A stretch of DNA of 64,000 nucleotides from Acidovorax sp. Leaf160 (GCF_001424265.1 NZ_LMOV01000008.1:1-64000); one strand, 5' to 3'. Shown: positions 53,764-62,626, numbered from the stretch's first letter. A program made the numbers and translations. Notes: generated by a model not told the origin, from the sequence alone.

Positions 53764-55470
53764 ATGACGAAAGACGAGATTCTGAGCACCTATGGTCCGC
53801 GAGAGGCCATGGAATACGACGTGGTGATCGTGGGTGGCGGCCCTGCCGGGCTGGCGAGCGCCATCCGCCTCAAGCAGCTGGCGGCCGAGAAGGAAAAAGA
53901 GCTTTCCGTCGTGGTGCTGGAAAAGGGCTCCGAGCCCGGCGCGCACATCCTGTCGGGCGCCATCATGGACCCGAAGGCGCTGACCGAACTCATTCCCGAC
54001 TGGAAAGCGCGCGGCGCCCCGTTGAACCAGCCGGTGACCGAGGACGCGATGATCTTCCTGGGCGAGAAATCGTCCTGGCGCACGCCCAACTTCCTGCTGC
54101 CCGAGTGCTTCCAGAACCACGGCAACTACATCGTCAGCCTGGGCAACGTGGTGCGCTGGCTGGCCGCGCAGGCGGAAGAGCTGGGCGTGGAGATCTTCCC
54201 GGGCTTCCCGGCGGCCGAGGTGCTCTACAACGAGGACGGCTCGGTCAAGGGCGTGGCCACGGGCAACATGGGCGTCGGCAAGGACGGCGAGCCCACGGGC
54301 GAATTCCAGCTCGGCATGGAACTGCACGGCAAATACACCCTGTTCGCGGAAGGCTCCCGCGGCCACCTGGGCCGGCAGCTGATCTCCCACTTCAAGCTGG
54401 ACGACGGGCGGGACCCGCAAAGCTACGGCATCGGCATCAAGGAGCTTTGGGAGATCGACCCGCAGCGCCACCAGCCCGGCTTCGTGATGCACACCGCCGG
54501 CTGGCCGATGAAGTCGGACACCTACGGCGGCTCCTTCCTCTATCACGCCGAGGACAACAAGGTCACGCTGGGCTTCATCACCGGGCTGGACTATTCCAAC
54601 CCCTACCTGAGCCCGTTCGAGGAATTCCAGCGCTGGAAGACGCACCCGAACATCCGCTACTACCTGGAAGGCGACGAGGCCAAGGGCATCAAGCCGGCCA
54701 AGCGCATCAGCTACGGCGCGCGCGCCATCACCGCGGGCGGCCTGATGAGCCTGCCCAAGTTCGTCTTCCCCGGCGGCGCGCTGGTGGGCTGCGAAGCGGG
54801 CTTCCTGAACGTGAGCCGCATCAAGGGCAGCCACGCCGCCATCAAGACCGGCATGCTGGCGGCGGAAGCCGCCTTCGACGCCGTGCAGGCAGGCCGCCAG
54901 CACGACGAACTGGCCGCCTACCCGACCGCGTTCGAGAACAGCTGGCTCCATACCGAGCTGAACAAGGCGCGCAACTTCAAGACCTGGTTCAAGAAGGGCC
55001 TGGCGACCGCGACGATCATGAACGGCATCGAGCAGTTCGTGCTGAAGGGCCACATCCCGTGGACCCTGCACCGCGACAAGCCCGACTACGCCTGCCTCAA
55101 GCCCGCTTCCGAGTTCAAGCCCATCGTCTACCCGAAGCCCGATGGCAAGCTGACCTTCGACCGCCTCTCCAGCGTGTTCATCAGCAACACCAACCACGCC
55201 GAAGACCAGCCCGCCCACCTGACGCTGAAGGACCCGAGCGTGCCGGTGAACATCAACCTGGCGAAGTTCGCCGGGCCGGAGGCACGCTACTGCCCTGCCG
55301 CGGTGTACGAGTTCGTGCCCGACGAGTCGAAGGGCGGCGATGCCCAGCGCCTGCAGATCAACGCGCAGAACTGCGTGCACTGCAAGACCTGCGACATCAA
55401 GGACCCGACCCAGAACATCGTCTGGGTCACGCCGGAAGGCGGCGGCGGGCCGAACTATTCGGGTATGTGA
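53764..55470 (+). CDS. Electron-transfer flavoprotein:ubiquinone oxidoreductase
   Basis: This 568-residue membrane-associated enzyme passes electrons from ETF to ubiquinone during acyl-CoA and amino-acid oxidation. The FAD fold is DVVIVGGGPAGLASAIRLKQL; the ubiquinone/FAD core includes GAHILSGAIMDPKAL and YGGSFLYHAEDNKVTLGFITGLDY. The [4Fe-4S] cysteines are in RYCPAAVYEF and NCVHCKTCDIKDPTQN near the C-terminus. Length and motifs match the whole family. It is monocistronic, behind a TetR-type palindrome. Confidence 0.96.
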   Translation: MTKDEILSTYGPREAMEYDVVIVGGGPAGLASAIRLKQLAAEKEKELSVVVLEKGSEPGAHILSGAIMDPKALTELIPDWKARGAPLNQPVTEDAMIFLGEKSSWRTPNFLLPECFQNHGNYIVSLGNVVRWLAAQAEELGVEIFPGFPAAEVLYNEDGSVKGVATGNMGVGKDGEPTGEFQLGMELHGKYTLFAEGSRGHLGRQLISHFKLDDGRDPQSYGIGIKELWEIDPQRHQPGFVMHTAGWPMKSDTYGGSFLYHAEDNKVTLGFITGLDYSNPYLSPFEEFQRWKTHPNIRYYLEGDEAKGIKPAKRISYGARAITAGGLMSLPKFVFPGGALVGCEAGFLNVSRIKGSHAAIKTGMLAAEAAFDAVQAGRQHDELAAYPTAFENSWLHTELNKARNFKTWFKKGLATATIMNGIEQFVLKGHIPWTLHRDKPDYACLKPASEFKPIVYPKPDGKLTFDRLSSVFISNTNHAEDQPAHLTLKDPSVPVNINLAKFAGPEARYCPAAVYEFVPDESKGGDAQRLQINAQNCVHCKTCDIKDPTQNIVWVTPEGGGGPNYSGM

Positions 55471-55584
55471 GCCGGCGGGCGATGCGGCAGGGGCTGGCCT
55501 TTGCCGGCCACTGCCGGCGCCGATAGGGGGGCGTGATCCCGACGCCCCTCCGGCTGACCTGTCGCAGCGAGGGGCGGACGACGG

Positions 55585-55624
<40 letters not shown>

Positions 55625-55720
55625 TCCGGTGGGAGCTTCGGCCACCTCGGGAAGCACGGTTCGATCACCGAACCAGGGCGACCACGCCGCCCGCCGAAGT
55701 CGCAGACGCCCGCCGCCCCT

Positions 55721-55779
55721 TGCTATGATTTGAGTAGCTGCACGCGCTTGTACCATGAGCGCTGCAGCCCGTTTTGACC
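55721..55779 (+). repeat. Dispersed ~55-bp repeat, copy C
   Basis: TAGCTGCACGCGCTT, a variable stretch, then GAGCGCTGCAGCCC and TTTTGACC: the best-preserved form in the window. It ends 22 bp before the ATG of the following gene and thus forms its leader. Confidence 0.8.
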
Positions 55780-55801
55780 ATTGAATCCGAGTGAAGAACC
55801 C

Positions 55802-56776
55802 ATGTTCCTGACAACACCCTCCTGGATGCCCCTGGGCGCCATCACCTTGGCCCTGACCGCCGCCGCCCCGATGGCGCTGGCCCAGCAGAAGTCCGTCGCC
55901 GTGACGGCCATCGTCGAGCATCCGGCGCTGGACGCCATCCGCGACGGCGTGAAGGCCAGCCTGGCCGCGGCCGGCTACGAAGACGGCAAGACGCTCAAGT
56001 GGCAGTACCAGAGCGCGCAGGGCAACACCGGCACGGCCGCGCAGATCGCACGCAAGTTCGTGGGCGACCAGCCGGACGCCATCGTCGCCATCGCCACGCC
56101 CTCGGCCCAGGCCGGGGTGGCCGCCACCAAGACGGTGCCGGTCGTCTTCTCCGCCGTGACCGACCCGGTCGCCGCCAAGCTGGTGAAGAACTGGGAGCCC
56201 AGCAAGACCAACGTGACGGGTGTGTCCGACCTGCTGGCCCTCGACAAGCAGATGGAACTCGTCAAGCAGGTGGTGCCGAACGCCAAGCGCGTGGGCGTGG
56301 TCTACAACCCCGGCGAGGCCAATTCCGCCGTGGTGGTCAAGGAACTCAAGGCCCTGCTGCCCAAGATGGGCATGACGCTGGTCGAGGCCGCCGCGCCCCG
56401 CTCGGTGGACGTGGGCAGCGCCGCCCGCAGCCTGATCGGCAAGGCCGACGTGATCTACACCAGCACCGACAACAACGTGGTGTCGGCCTACGAAGCGCTG
56501 GTGAAGGTGGGCCAGGAGGCCAAGCTGCCCCTGGTGGCGGCCGATGCCGACAGCGTCAAGCGCGGCGCCATCGCCTCCTTCGGCATCAACTACCGCGACC
56601 TGGGCGAGCAGACCGGCCGCATGGTGGTGCGCGTGCTCAAGGGCGAGAAGCCCGGCGACATCAAGCCCGAGATCAGCACCAAGCTGGAACTGACGGTGAA
56701 CCCCGGCGCCGCCGAGAAGCAGGGCGTGAAGCTCTCCGATGCGTTCATCCAGTCTGCCGCGCACGTGGTGAAGTAA
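55802..56776 (+). CDS. ABC transporter substrate-binding protein (PF04392/TrpX type)
   Basis: This 324-residue periplasmic or lipid-free binding protein is read from the ATG at 55802 (GAAG ribosome site). Signal peptide of ~27 residues ends PMALA. Family motifs: AVTAIVEHPALDAIRDGVKASLAAAGY, QIARKFVGDQPDAIVAIATPSAQA, VPVVFSAVTDPVAAKLV and AGKADVIYTSTDNNVVSA-like IGKADVIYTSTDNNVVSAYEAL. Some homologues are assigned to tryptophan/tyrosine uptake; the ligand here is unknown. It is followed by its permease and ATPase. Confidence 0.93.
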   Translation: MFLTTPSWMPLGAITLALTAAAPMALAQQKSVAVTAIVEHPALDAIRDGVKASLAAAGYEDGKTLKWQYQSAQGNTGTAAQIARKFVGDQPDAIVAIATPSAQAGVAATKTVPVVFSAVTDPVAAKLVKNWEPSKTNVTGVSDLLALDKQMELVKQVVPNAKRVGVVYNPGEANSAVVVKELKALLPKMGMTLVEAAAPRSVDVGSAARSLIGKADVIYTSTDNNVVSAYEALVKVGQEAKLPLVAADADSVKRGAIASFGINYRDLGEQTGRMVVRVLKGEKPGDIKPEISTKLELTVNPGAAEKQGVKLSDAFIQSAAHVVK

Positions 56777-56811
56777 GGTTCGAGGTTCCGCTGCAGGCTG
56801 ACAGCCGGCAG

Positions 56812-56821
56812 CCCCCCCCCC
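56812..56821 (+). repeat. C10 homopolymer
   Basis: Ten consecutive C between the binding-protein and permease genes, right before the stem-loop at 56825. Such tracts are prone to slippage and to assembly error. Confidence 0.8.
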
Positions 56822-56824
56822 ACC

Positions 56825-56852
56825 GCAGGAGCTTCGGCTCCTGCTTTGCTTT
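56825..56852 (+). terminator. Stem-loop with TTCG tetraloop between binding-protein and permease genes
   Basis: GCAGGAGC-TTCG-GCTCCTGC is a perfect 8-bp stem with a stable tetraloop, followed by TTTGCTTT. It would act as a partial terminator or 3'-end block, raising binding-protein mRNA over the downstream permease and ATPase. Confidence 0.75.
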
Positions 56853-56869
56853 GACCGAGGCACTCCGCC

Positions 56870-57751
56870 ATGTCCCTTTTCTCCCTGCTCGGCGCCGTCG
56901 AGATCGGGCTGATCTTCAGCCTGGTCGCGCTCGGCGTCTTCATCTCGTTCCGGCTGCTGCGCTTTCCCGATCTGACAGTGGACGGCAGCTTTCCGCTGGG
57001 CGGCGCCGTGTGCGCGGTGCTCATCTCCACCGGCACCAACCCCTATGTCGCCACGCTCGCGGCCACGGCGGCGGGTGCGGTCGCGGGCCTCATCACCGGC
57101 TGGCTCAACGTCAAGCTGAAGATCATGGACCTGCTGGCCAGCATCCTGATGATGATCGCGCTGTACTCCATCAACCTGCGCATCATGGGCGGCCCCAACG
57201 TGCCGCTGATCAACGACCCCACGCTCTTCACCCTGCTGCAGCCCGAGGGCCTGGCCGACTACATCGCCCGCCCTGCCCTGCTGGTGGTGATCGTCATCGC
57301 CGCCAAGCTGGCGATGGACTGGTTCTTCGCCACCGAACGGGGCCTGGCCATCCGCGCCACCGGCTCCAACGCCCGCATGGCCCGCGCCCAGGGCGTGAAC
57401 ACCGGCGCCATGGTGCTGCTGGGCATGGCCGTGTCGAACGCGCTGGTGGCCCTGGCCGGCGCCCTCTTCGCGCAGACGCAGGGCGGCGCGGACATCTCCA
57501 TGGGCATCGGCACCATCGTGATAGGCCTGGCCGCCGTGATCGTGGGCGAGAGCATCCTGCCCTCGCGCCGGCTGGTGTGGGCGACGCTCGCCGTCATCAT
57601 CGGCGCCATCGTCTATCGCTTCTTCATCGCGCTGGCGCTCAACAGCGACTTCATCGGCCTGAAGGCGCAGGACCTGAACCTGGTCACGGCCGTGCTGGTG
57701 ACGATCGCCTTGGTGATCCCCCAGATCAAGCGCAAGCTGGCCTCGAAATGA
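56870..57751 (+). CDS. ABC transporter permease (BPD_transp_2, TrpY type)
   Basis: This 293-residue inner-membrane permease has about eight helices: GAVEIGLIFSLVALGVFISFRLLRFPDLTVDGSFPLGGAV at the start, GLAIRATGSNARMARAQGVN as the cytoplasmic coupling loop, and VIGLAAVIVGESILPSRR. This is the branched-chain/ribose-type permease fold. It follows the binding-protein gene after a stem-loop. Confidence 0.93.
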   Translation: MSLFSLLGAVEIGLIFSLVALGVFISFRLLRFPDLTVDGSFPLGGAVCAVLISTGTNPYVATLAATAAGAVAGLITGWLNVKLKIMDLLASILMMIALYSINLRIMGGPNVPLINDPTLFTLLQPEGLADYIARPALLVVIVIAAKLAMDWFFATERGLAIRATGSNARMARAQGVNTGAMVLLGMAVSNALVALAGALFAQTQGGADISMGIGTIVIGLAAVIVGESILPSRRLVWATLAVIIGAIVYRFFIALALNSDFIGLKAQDLNLVTAVLVTIALVIPQIKRKLASK

Positions 57752-57767
57752 GGGCCATCCCCCTGAG

Positions 57768-57890
57768 GCGCTGCGCGCCTTCCCCCTTCTCTCGGCTGCG
57801 CCGGGAAGGGGGACGCCGCCAGCGCAGCGGGGCGGCCCTTGCGCGGCGGCCGCTGGCCTGGGCCGCGCGGGCGCAAAGGTTAGCGGTATG
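57768..57890. repeat. GC-rich intergenic repeat with inverted segments
   Basis: CCCCCTGAGGCGCTGCGCGCC, then TTCCCCCTTC and GAAGGGGGA facing each other, then GGGGCGGCCCTTGCGCGGCGG. This composition is the style of long intergenic repeats seen throughout Comamonadaceae genomes (recalled, not searched). It splits permease and ATPase genes by 175 bp. Confidence 0.6.
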
Positions 57891-57926
57891 GCCACCACTC
57901 TGATTCACGAATAGGAACGTCGCCAC

Positions 57927-58721
57927 ATGCTGAGCGCACAAGACCTGCACATCACCTTCAACCCCGGCACGCCCATCGAGACGCGCGCGCTGCGCGGCAT
58001 GTCGCTGGACATTCCGGCCGGGCAGTTCGTCACCGTCATCGGCTCCAACGGGGCCGGCAAATCGACCTTCCTGAACGCCATCTCGGGCGACCTTTCGGTG
58101 GACACCGGCCGCATCGCCATCGACGGCGAAGACGTGACCCGCCAGCCCGTCTGGTCGCGCGCCCAGCGCGTGGCCCGCGTGTTCCAGGACCCGATGGCCG
58201 GCACCTGCGAAGACCTGACCATCGAGGAGAACATGGCCCTGGCCCAGCAGCGCGGCACGCGGCGCGGCCTGCGCGGCGCGGTGAAGGCGCAGCAGCGGGG
58301 CAGCTTCCGCGAACGCCTCGCCACGCTGGGCCTCGGGCTGGAGAACCGCCTCACCGACCGCATCGGCCTGCTCTCGGGCGGCCAGCGCCAGGCAGTGAGC
58401 CTGCTGATGGCGGCGCTGCAGCCTTCGCGCATCCTGCTGCTGGACGAGCACACTGCCGCGCTCGACCCGCGCACGGCCGACTTCGTGCTGCAGCTCACGG
58501 CACGCATCGTGGCCGAGAACCAGCTCACCACCATGATGGTCACCCACAGCATGCGCCAGGCGCTGGACGTGGGCCAGCGCACCGTGATGCTGCACCAGGG
58601 GCAGGTGGTGCTGGATGTGGCAGGCGACGAGCGCAGCCGGCTGGGCGTGCCCGACCTGCTGCAGATGTTCGAGAAGGTGCGCGGCGAGCAGCTGGCGGAC
58701 GACGCGCTGCTGCTGGGTTGA
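57927..58721 (+). CDS. ABC transporter ATPase (partner of the PF04392-type importer)
   Basis: This is a 264-residue ATPase: Walker A GSNGAGKST, signature LSGGQRQAVSLLMAAL and Walker B ILLLDEHTAALD (with DEH, as usual for this subfamily). The C-terminus (LLQMFEKVRGEQLADDALLLG) is family-typical. It completes the binding-protein, permease, ATPase set and is the last gene of that cluster, ending close to inverted repeat copy D. Confidence 0.94.
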   Translation: MLSAQDLHITFNPGTPIETRALRGMSLDIPAGQFVTVIGSNGAGKSTFLNAISGDLSVDTGRIAIDGEDVTRQPVWSRAQRVARVFQDPMAGTCEDLTIEENMALAQQRGTRRGLRGAVKAQQRGSFRERLATLGLGLENRLTDRIGLLSGGQRQAVSLLMAALQPSRILLLDEHTAALDPRTADFVLQLTARIVAENQLTTMMVTHSMRQALDVGQRTVMLHQGQVVLDVAGDERSRLGVPDLLQMFEKVRGEQLADDALLLG

Positions 58722-58734
58722 CCCGCAAAATACC

Positions 58735-58789
58735 GGTCAAAACAGGCTGCAGCGCCCATTCCGCCTGGGCCTTCAGCTATCGATATAGG
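58735..58789 (-). repeat. Dispersed ~55-bp repeat, copy D (inverted)
   Basis: Read on the minus strand: ATCGATAGCTG, then GGGCGCTGCAGCC and TTTTGACC. It fills the gap between the convergent ABC ATPase and anti-sigma genes. Confidence 0.75.
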
Positions 58790-58793
58790 AGCA

Positions 58794-59570
58794 TCAGAGC
58801 ATCTTCACCGCGCGGCCGATGAACACGATCGGCCCGGTGGGTCGGTCGATGGGCGAGCCCGCCTCGGGTTCCAGCGTCAGCTCGAAGAGCTGGTTGGGCT
58901 CCAGCGGAGGCAGGCGGTCGATGGCGACCTGGGCCGTTTCGCCCGGCTGCACCAGGCCCAGAGATTTCGGGCCGGCCCACTGGTCGGCCTTGGTCCAAAA
59001 CTGCAGCGACTTGCCGGGCGGCACGGGCGTGTCGCCCAGCGGCTTGAGCTGCAGCTGGCCGCCGCTGTCCGACGCCTGCACCACCCAGCCGGGCGCCGTG
59101 CCGCCGGGCGCCACCAGCACGACCATGTACTGCGGCCCGCCGGCCGCCCCGCGCAGGCCCGGACCGGCGACCAGGACCGCCGCCAGGATGGCCGCTGCGG
59201 CAAAGCCGGTGCCGGCCAGCCCGCGCCACAGGCGCAGGTCGTTCCACCAGGAGCGCGCCGCAGTCGCTGCGCCCGGCGCCAGTCCGCGTGATCCGTGGAC
59301 GGCCTCGGCCTGCCGCCAGCCCAGGCTGTGCTCCACACGCGGCCAGAGCGCGGCCGATGGCTCCACGGCGGGCGCCAGCGTCACCAGCGGGTGCAGCCGG
59401 GTTTCCCAGGCATCGACGGCGGCACGCAGGGCGGCATCGTGCGGCATGCGGGCTTCCACGTCGCGCCGGCCTGCGATGGGCAAGGTGCCCAGCACGTAGC
59501 CGCCCGCCAGGTCGTCGGTGTCTTCCCGCGACGGCGGTTCGGCAGAATTCGGTGTCGATGGAGTTGTCAT
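58794..59570 (-). CDS. Anti-sigma factor (RskA family)
   Basis: This 258-residue inner-membrane anti-sigma protein has an N-terminal cytoplasmic sigma-binding part (~1-110: DLAGGYVLGTLPIAGRRDVEARMPHDAALRAAVDAWE), a single membrane helix at ~120-140 (GTGFAAAAILAAVLVAGPG) and a periplasmic RskA domain (YMVVLVAPGGTAPGWVVQASDSGGQLQL). The ATG at 59570 overlaps the sigma stop (ATGA), so the two are coupled, as expected for an ECF pair. Confidence 0.93.
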   Translation of the reverse strand: MTTPSTPNSAEPPSREDTDDLAGGYVLGTLPIAGRRDVEARMPHDAALRAAVDAWETRLHPLVTLAPAVEPSAALWPRVEHSLGWRQAEAVHGSRGLAPGAATAARSWWNDLRLWRGLAGTGFAAAAILAAVLVAGPGLRGAAGGPQYMVVLVAPGGTAPGWVVQASDSGGQLQLKPLGDTPVPPGKSLQFWTKADQWAGPKSLGLVQPGETAQVAIDRLPPLEPNQLFELTLEPEAGSPIDRPTGPIVFIGRAVKML

Positions 59571-60133
59571 GCCATGCACTCCCGCAGCATGCGCATGCCG
59601 CGCTGTATCCAAGCTTTCACGGTGCCCAGCGGCGTCCGGGTGCGCTGGGCGATCTCGCCATGCGAGCAGCCGTCCACGTACGCCAGCACGATGCAGTCGC
59701 GCCGTGCGGGCTCCAGCCGGCCCAGGCAGGTGTCGAGCCGGCCGAGATCGGCGCCCAGCTCATACGGGTCGACCTGGCTGCGGTAGCTTTCCAGCGCCGC
59801 CTGGTCGTCGATCGCCTGCACGGCCTCTTCGTCGATGCGCACGTCCCGGCCGCTGCTGCGGACCGCGTTCAGCGCCGCATGCCGCACCACGCTGTAGATC
59901 CAGCCCCGGCCCGCGCCGCGCGCAGCGTCGAAGCTGCCGGCGCGCTGCCAGATGCTGAGGAAGGCGTCGTGCAACACGTCCTCCGCACGGGCCCGCTCAC
60001 GCACGATGCGCAAGGCCACGCCCATCAGGTAGCGGCCTTCGCGCTCGTAGATGCGCTGCAGGGCCAGGCGGTCGCCGCGGGCACAGGCCCCCAGGGCGGC
60101 GTCGTAGTCGAAAGTGTCGGCTGCAGCGGTCAA
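59567..60133 (-). CDS. ECF-type RNA polymerase sigma factor (SigK/RpoE-like)
   Basis: This 188-residue sigma-70-family ECF factor has region 2 at ~25-95 (YEREGRYLMGVALRIVRERARAEDVLHDAFLSIWQRA) and region 4 at ~130-185 (LGRLEPARRDCIVLAYVDGCSHGEIAQRTRTPLGTVKAWIQRGMRML). It is encoded with its RskA-type anti-sigma and, 87 bp upstream on the same strand, follows a DUF3455 lipoprotein gene. It likely responds to envelope or oxidative stress. Confidence 0.94.
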   Translation of the reverse strand: MTAAADTFDYDAALGACARGDRLALQRIYEREGRYLMGVALRIVRERARAEDVLHDAFLSIWQRAGSFDAARGAGRGWIYSVVRHAALNAVRSSGRDVRIDEEAVQAIDDQAALESYRSQVDPYELGADLGRLDTCLGRLEPARRDCIVLAYVDGCSHGEIAQRTRTPLGTVKAWIQRGMRMLRECMA

Positions 60134-60220
60134 GAAAGGTCCTGGCCAGAGGTGGAGGAATGCGCGGCATCGTAGTGCATGCCGCGCCTGTCGCAGCCCT
60201 CTCCGGCGGACTTTCGTGAC

Positions 60221-60811
60221 TTAGCCTGCCTTGTAGAAGATGTAGTCGGCCTGGTAGGGGACGGTGGTCTTCTGGCCCTTGTTGGCGGCTGTGCAGGCCA
60301 TGTTGGCCGGGGCCACGCCGCCGGTCAGGTTCACGCGCTGTATGTAGGTCACGCCGGTCAGCGCGCCGCTGCCCATGGCGGGGTTGGCCTTGACCAGCTG
60401 GTAGGGCAAGGCGCCCGCGGTGGAAGGTGCCACGGCCAGTTGGGTGGCCGTGAGCTTCGAGCCGTCGTTCGCCTCCCAGGTGGCGGGCGGGCCGTAGTAC
60501 TTGCCGACCTGCTTGCCGCTGCGGTCCATCAGCTTGGCGTCGGGGCCGGCGAAGGTCCATTCCACCTGGCCGGGCATGCCGGCCTTGTCCTTGCATTCGT
60601 AGGTGATGTCACCCTTGCCCACCGTTTCCCAGGCCACCTTGTTGCCGGCCGGCACCTGGATGGACGCTGGCAGGCCGGCCTGCGAATAGACCATGCCGGA
60701 CGCGCTGGCGGACGTGCCGGTCGGAGACATCGAGCCGCAGGCGGCCAGCAGGACGGCCGCGGACACGGTACCTGCGACGGTGGCGATACGGGAAAGACGG
60801 ATGTTGCGCAT
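60221..60811 (-). CDS. DUF3455 exported lipoprotein
   Basis: This 196-residue protein is read from the ATG at 60811 with an AAGGAG ribosome site; a longer ORF is not used. A lipoprotein signal has the lipobox LLAAC at ~20-24 (AAVLLAACGSM). The DUF3455 domain spans ~40-196 (VPAGNKVAWETVGKGDITYECK, DRSGKQVGKYYGPPATWEANDGSKL, GVTYIQRVNLTGGVAPANMAC). Function is unknown. It sits just upstream of an ECF sigma/anti-sigma pair on the same strand and may be a target of it. Confidence 0.9.
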   Translation of the reverse strand: MRNIRLSRIATVAGTVSAAVLLAACGSMSPTGTSASASGMVYSQAGLPASIQVPAGNKVAWETVGKGDITYECKDKAGMPGQVEWTFAGPDAKLMDRSGKQVGKYYGPPATWEANDGSKLTATQLAVAPSTAGALPYQLVKANPAMGSGALTGVTYIQRVNLTGGVAPANMACTAANKGQKTTVPYQADYIFYKAG

Positions 60812-61002
60812 GGGTTGCTCCTTGGAAGTTGGGGGACCGACAGCCCGGACCCTCGCCACGGGTCTGTCCCAGGCTCTACCCGCGAGCCCCCCGTTTGGAT
60901 GCAGCGAATCACGCTTCAAATGCAACAAATCGTGACAATACCGCCCTGCTCTGGCGCCTGCCTTTCCCTCGCCGGAGCCCTCAGCCGCGCAGGCCACGCC
61001 GC

Positions 61003-61008
61003 TATACT
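61003..61008 (+). promoter_or_regulatory. -10 element of the gcv operon promoter
   Basis: TATACT lies 10-15 bp before the start of the first glycine aptamer. A good -35 was not visible. Confidence 0.5.
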
Positions 61009-61017
61009 CCGGCCACT

Positions 61018-61238
61018 CGTCAGGAGAGAGTTGCCGCCCCAGCGGCGGCCGCCGAAGGCGCAGGGCCCAACCGCCCGAACGCTCAGGCAAAAGGACTGAC
61101 AGGAACGCCCGCAGGGATGCAGGCGTTTCCCTAGCTGGAGAGAGGTTGCCGCCCGTTCGACATGGCTGGCAGCCCACCGAAGGAGCAAACCCCGCCATGC
61201 GGCGCGGTGAATCTCTCAGGTAAAGCGGACAGCGGGGC
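61018..61238 (+). promoter_or_regulatory. Tandem glycine riboswitch upstream of gcvT
   Basis: Two aptamers in series. The first, about 61018-61101, has GGAGAGAG, GCCGCCGAAGGCGCA and CTCAGGCAAAAGGACTGACA. The second, about 61134-61233, has GGAGAGAGG, CCACCGAAGGAGCAA and CTCTCAGGTAAAGCGGACAG. This is the classic cooperative glycine ON-switch and ends about 70 bp before the gcvT ATG. Confidence 0.95.
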
Positions 61239-61305
61239 ACATGCGGCGGCTCGTCTTTTGCGAAGACAGGCCGCACCACTGGCTGCCCCCTGGAGATTTC
61301 CGCCG

Positions 61306-62475
61306 ATGTCCTCGCCCTCTTCCCCTGCCTCTGCTTCTGGTTCTGCCGCTTCGCCGTCGGCGCCGCTGCTGACCACCCCGCTCAACGCGCTGCACATCGA
61401 ACTGGGCGCCCGCATGGTGCCCTTCGCCGGCTATTCCATGCCCGTGCAGTACCCCGCAGGCCTGATGGCCGAGCACCATCACACACGCACCGCCGCCGGG
61501 CTCTTCGACGTGTCGCACATGGGCCAGCTGCGCCTGGTCGGCCCCGACGCCGCCGCCGCGTTCGAGACCCTGGTGCCGGTGGACGTCATCGGCCTGGGCG
61601 TCGGCAAGCAACGCTACGGCCTGCTGCTGAATGACGAGGGCGGCATCATCGACGACCTGATGTTCGTGAACCGGGGCGACGACCTGTTCGTCATCGTCAA
61701 CGGCGCCTGCAAGGTGGGCGACATCGCGCACATTCAAGAGCGCATCGGCCACCTCTGCCAGGTGCAGCCGTTGCCCGATCAGGCCCTGCTGGCACTGCAG
61801 GGCCCCCAGGCCGCCGCCGCGCTGGGCCGGCTGGCGCACGAGGTGCTGCAGCTGGTGTTCATGTCCGGCATGGCCGTCACCATTGCCGGCTGCGACTGCT
61901 ATGTGACCCGCAGCGGCTACACCGGCGAAGACGGTTTCGAGATCTCCGTGCCTGCCGCGCAGGCCGAAACGCTGGCCCGCGCCCTGCTGGAACAGCCCGA
62001 GGTGAAGCCCATCGGCCTGGGCGCCCGCAATTCGCTGCGGCTGGAAGCGGGCCTGTGCCTCTACGGCAACGACATCGACACCACCACCACCCCGCCAGAA
62101 GCCGCGCTGAACTGGGCCATGCAGAAGGTACGCCGCACGGGCGGCGCGCGCGCGGGCGGCTTTCCGGGCGACGACAAGGTGCTGGCGCAGATCGACGACC
62201 CCGCCCTGCTCACCCGCAAGCGCGTGGGCCTGGTGGCGCTGGAACGCGTGCCGGTGCGCGAGCACACGCCGTTGCAATCGCTGGACGGCCAGCCCATCGG
62301 CGAAGTGACCAGCGGCCTGCTGGGCCCCACGGTGGACAAGCCCGTCGCCATGGGCTACGTGGCCCCCGCCTTCGCGGCGCTGGGCACGCGGGTCAACGCC
62401 ATCGTGCGCGGCAAGGCCGTGCCGATGGAAGTGGCCGCCATGCCCTTCACCCCGAATCGCTACCACCGCGGCTGA
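61306..62475 (+). CDS. gcvT: Glycine cleavage system T protein (aminomethyltransferase)
   Basis: This 389-residue T protein transfers the methylene group to tetrahydrofolate. The ATG at 61306 has GGAG upstream; upstream in-frame sequence is riboswitch. After a ~25-residue Ser/Ala-rich leader come LNALHIELGARMVPFAGYSMPVQYPAG, GLFDVSHMGQLRLVGPDAA, RSGYTGEDGFEISVP and KPIGLGARNSLRLEAGLCLYGNDID, all conserved GcvT signatures. First gene of gcvT-gcvH-gcvP. Confidence 0.97.
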   Translation: MSSPSSPASASGSAASPSAPLLTTPLNALHIELGARMVPFAGYSMPVQYPAGLMAEHHHTRTAAGLFDVSHMGQLRLVGPDAAAAFETLVPVDVIGLGVGKQRYGLLLNDEGGIIDDLMFVNRGDDLFVIVNGACKVGDIAHIQERIGHLCQVQPLPDQALLALQGPQAAAALGRLAHEVLQLVFMSGMAVTIAGCDCYVTRSGYTGEDGFEISVPAAQAETLARALLEQPEVKPIGLGARNSLRLEAGLCLYGNDIDTTTTPPEAALNWAMQKVRRTGGARAGGFPGDDKVLAQIDDPALLTRKRVGLVALERVPVREHTPLQSLDGQPIGEVTSGLLGPTVDKPVAMGYVAPAFAALGTRVNAIVRGKAVPMEVAAMPFTPNRYHRG

Positions 62476-62486
62476 AACGGGCACGC

Positions 62487-62626
62487 GGCCCATGCCGGTC
62501 GGTTAGTCCAATGCCGTTCGGGTTGAGCCTGTCGAAGCCTGGGCGCGGTACGGAGGAGCCCTTCCACAAGCTCAGGCCGGGCGGGTTGGCAACCCAGTCC
62601 GAACGCGCCGATCGCCGGCATGGGCC
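62487..62626. repeat. 140-bp REP/MITE-like element with 12-bp terminal inverted repeats
   Basis: GGCCCATGCCGG (62487-62498) and CCGGCATGGGCC (62615-62626) are perfect 12-bp inverted termini. Inside, TCGG plus CGTTCGG follows on both arms, and TTGAGCCTGTCGAAGCC faces CTTCCACAAGCTCAGG. It lies between gcvT and gcvH. It has no coding capacity. Confidence 0.85.
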
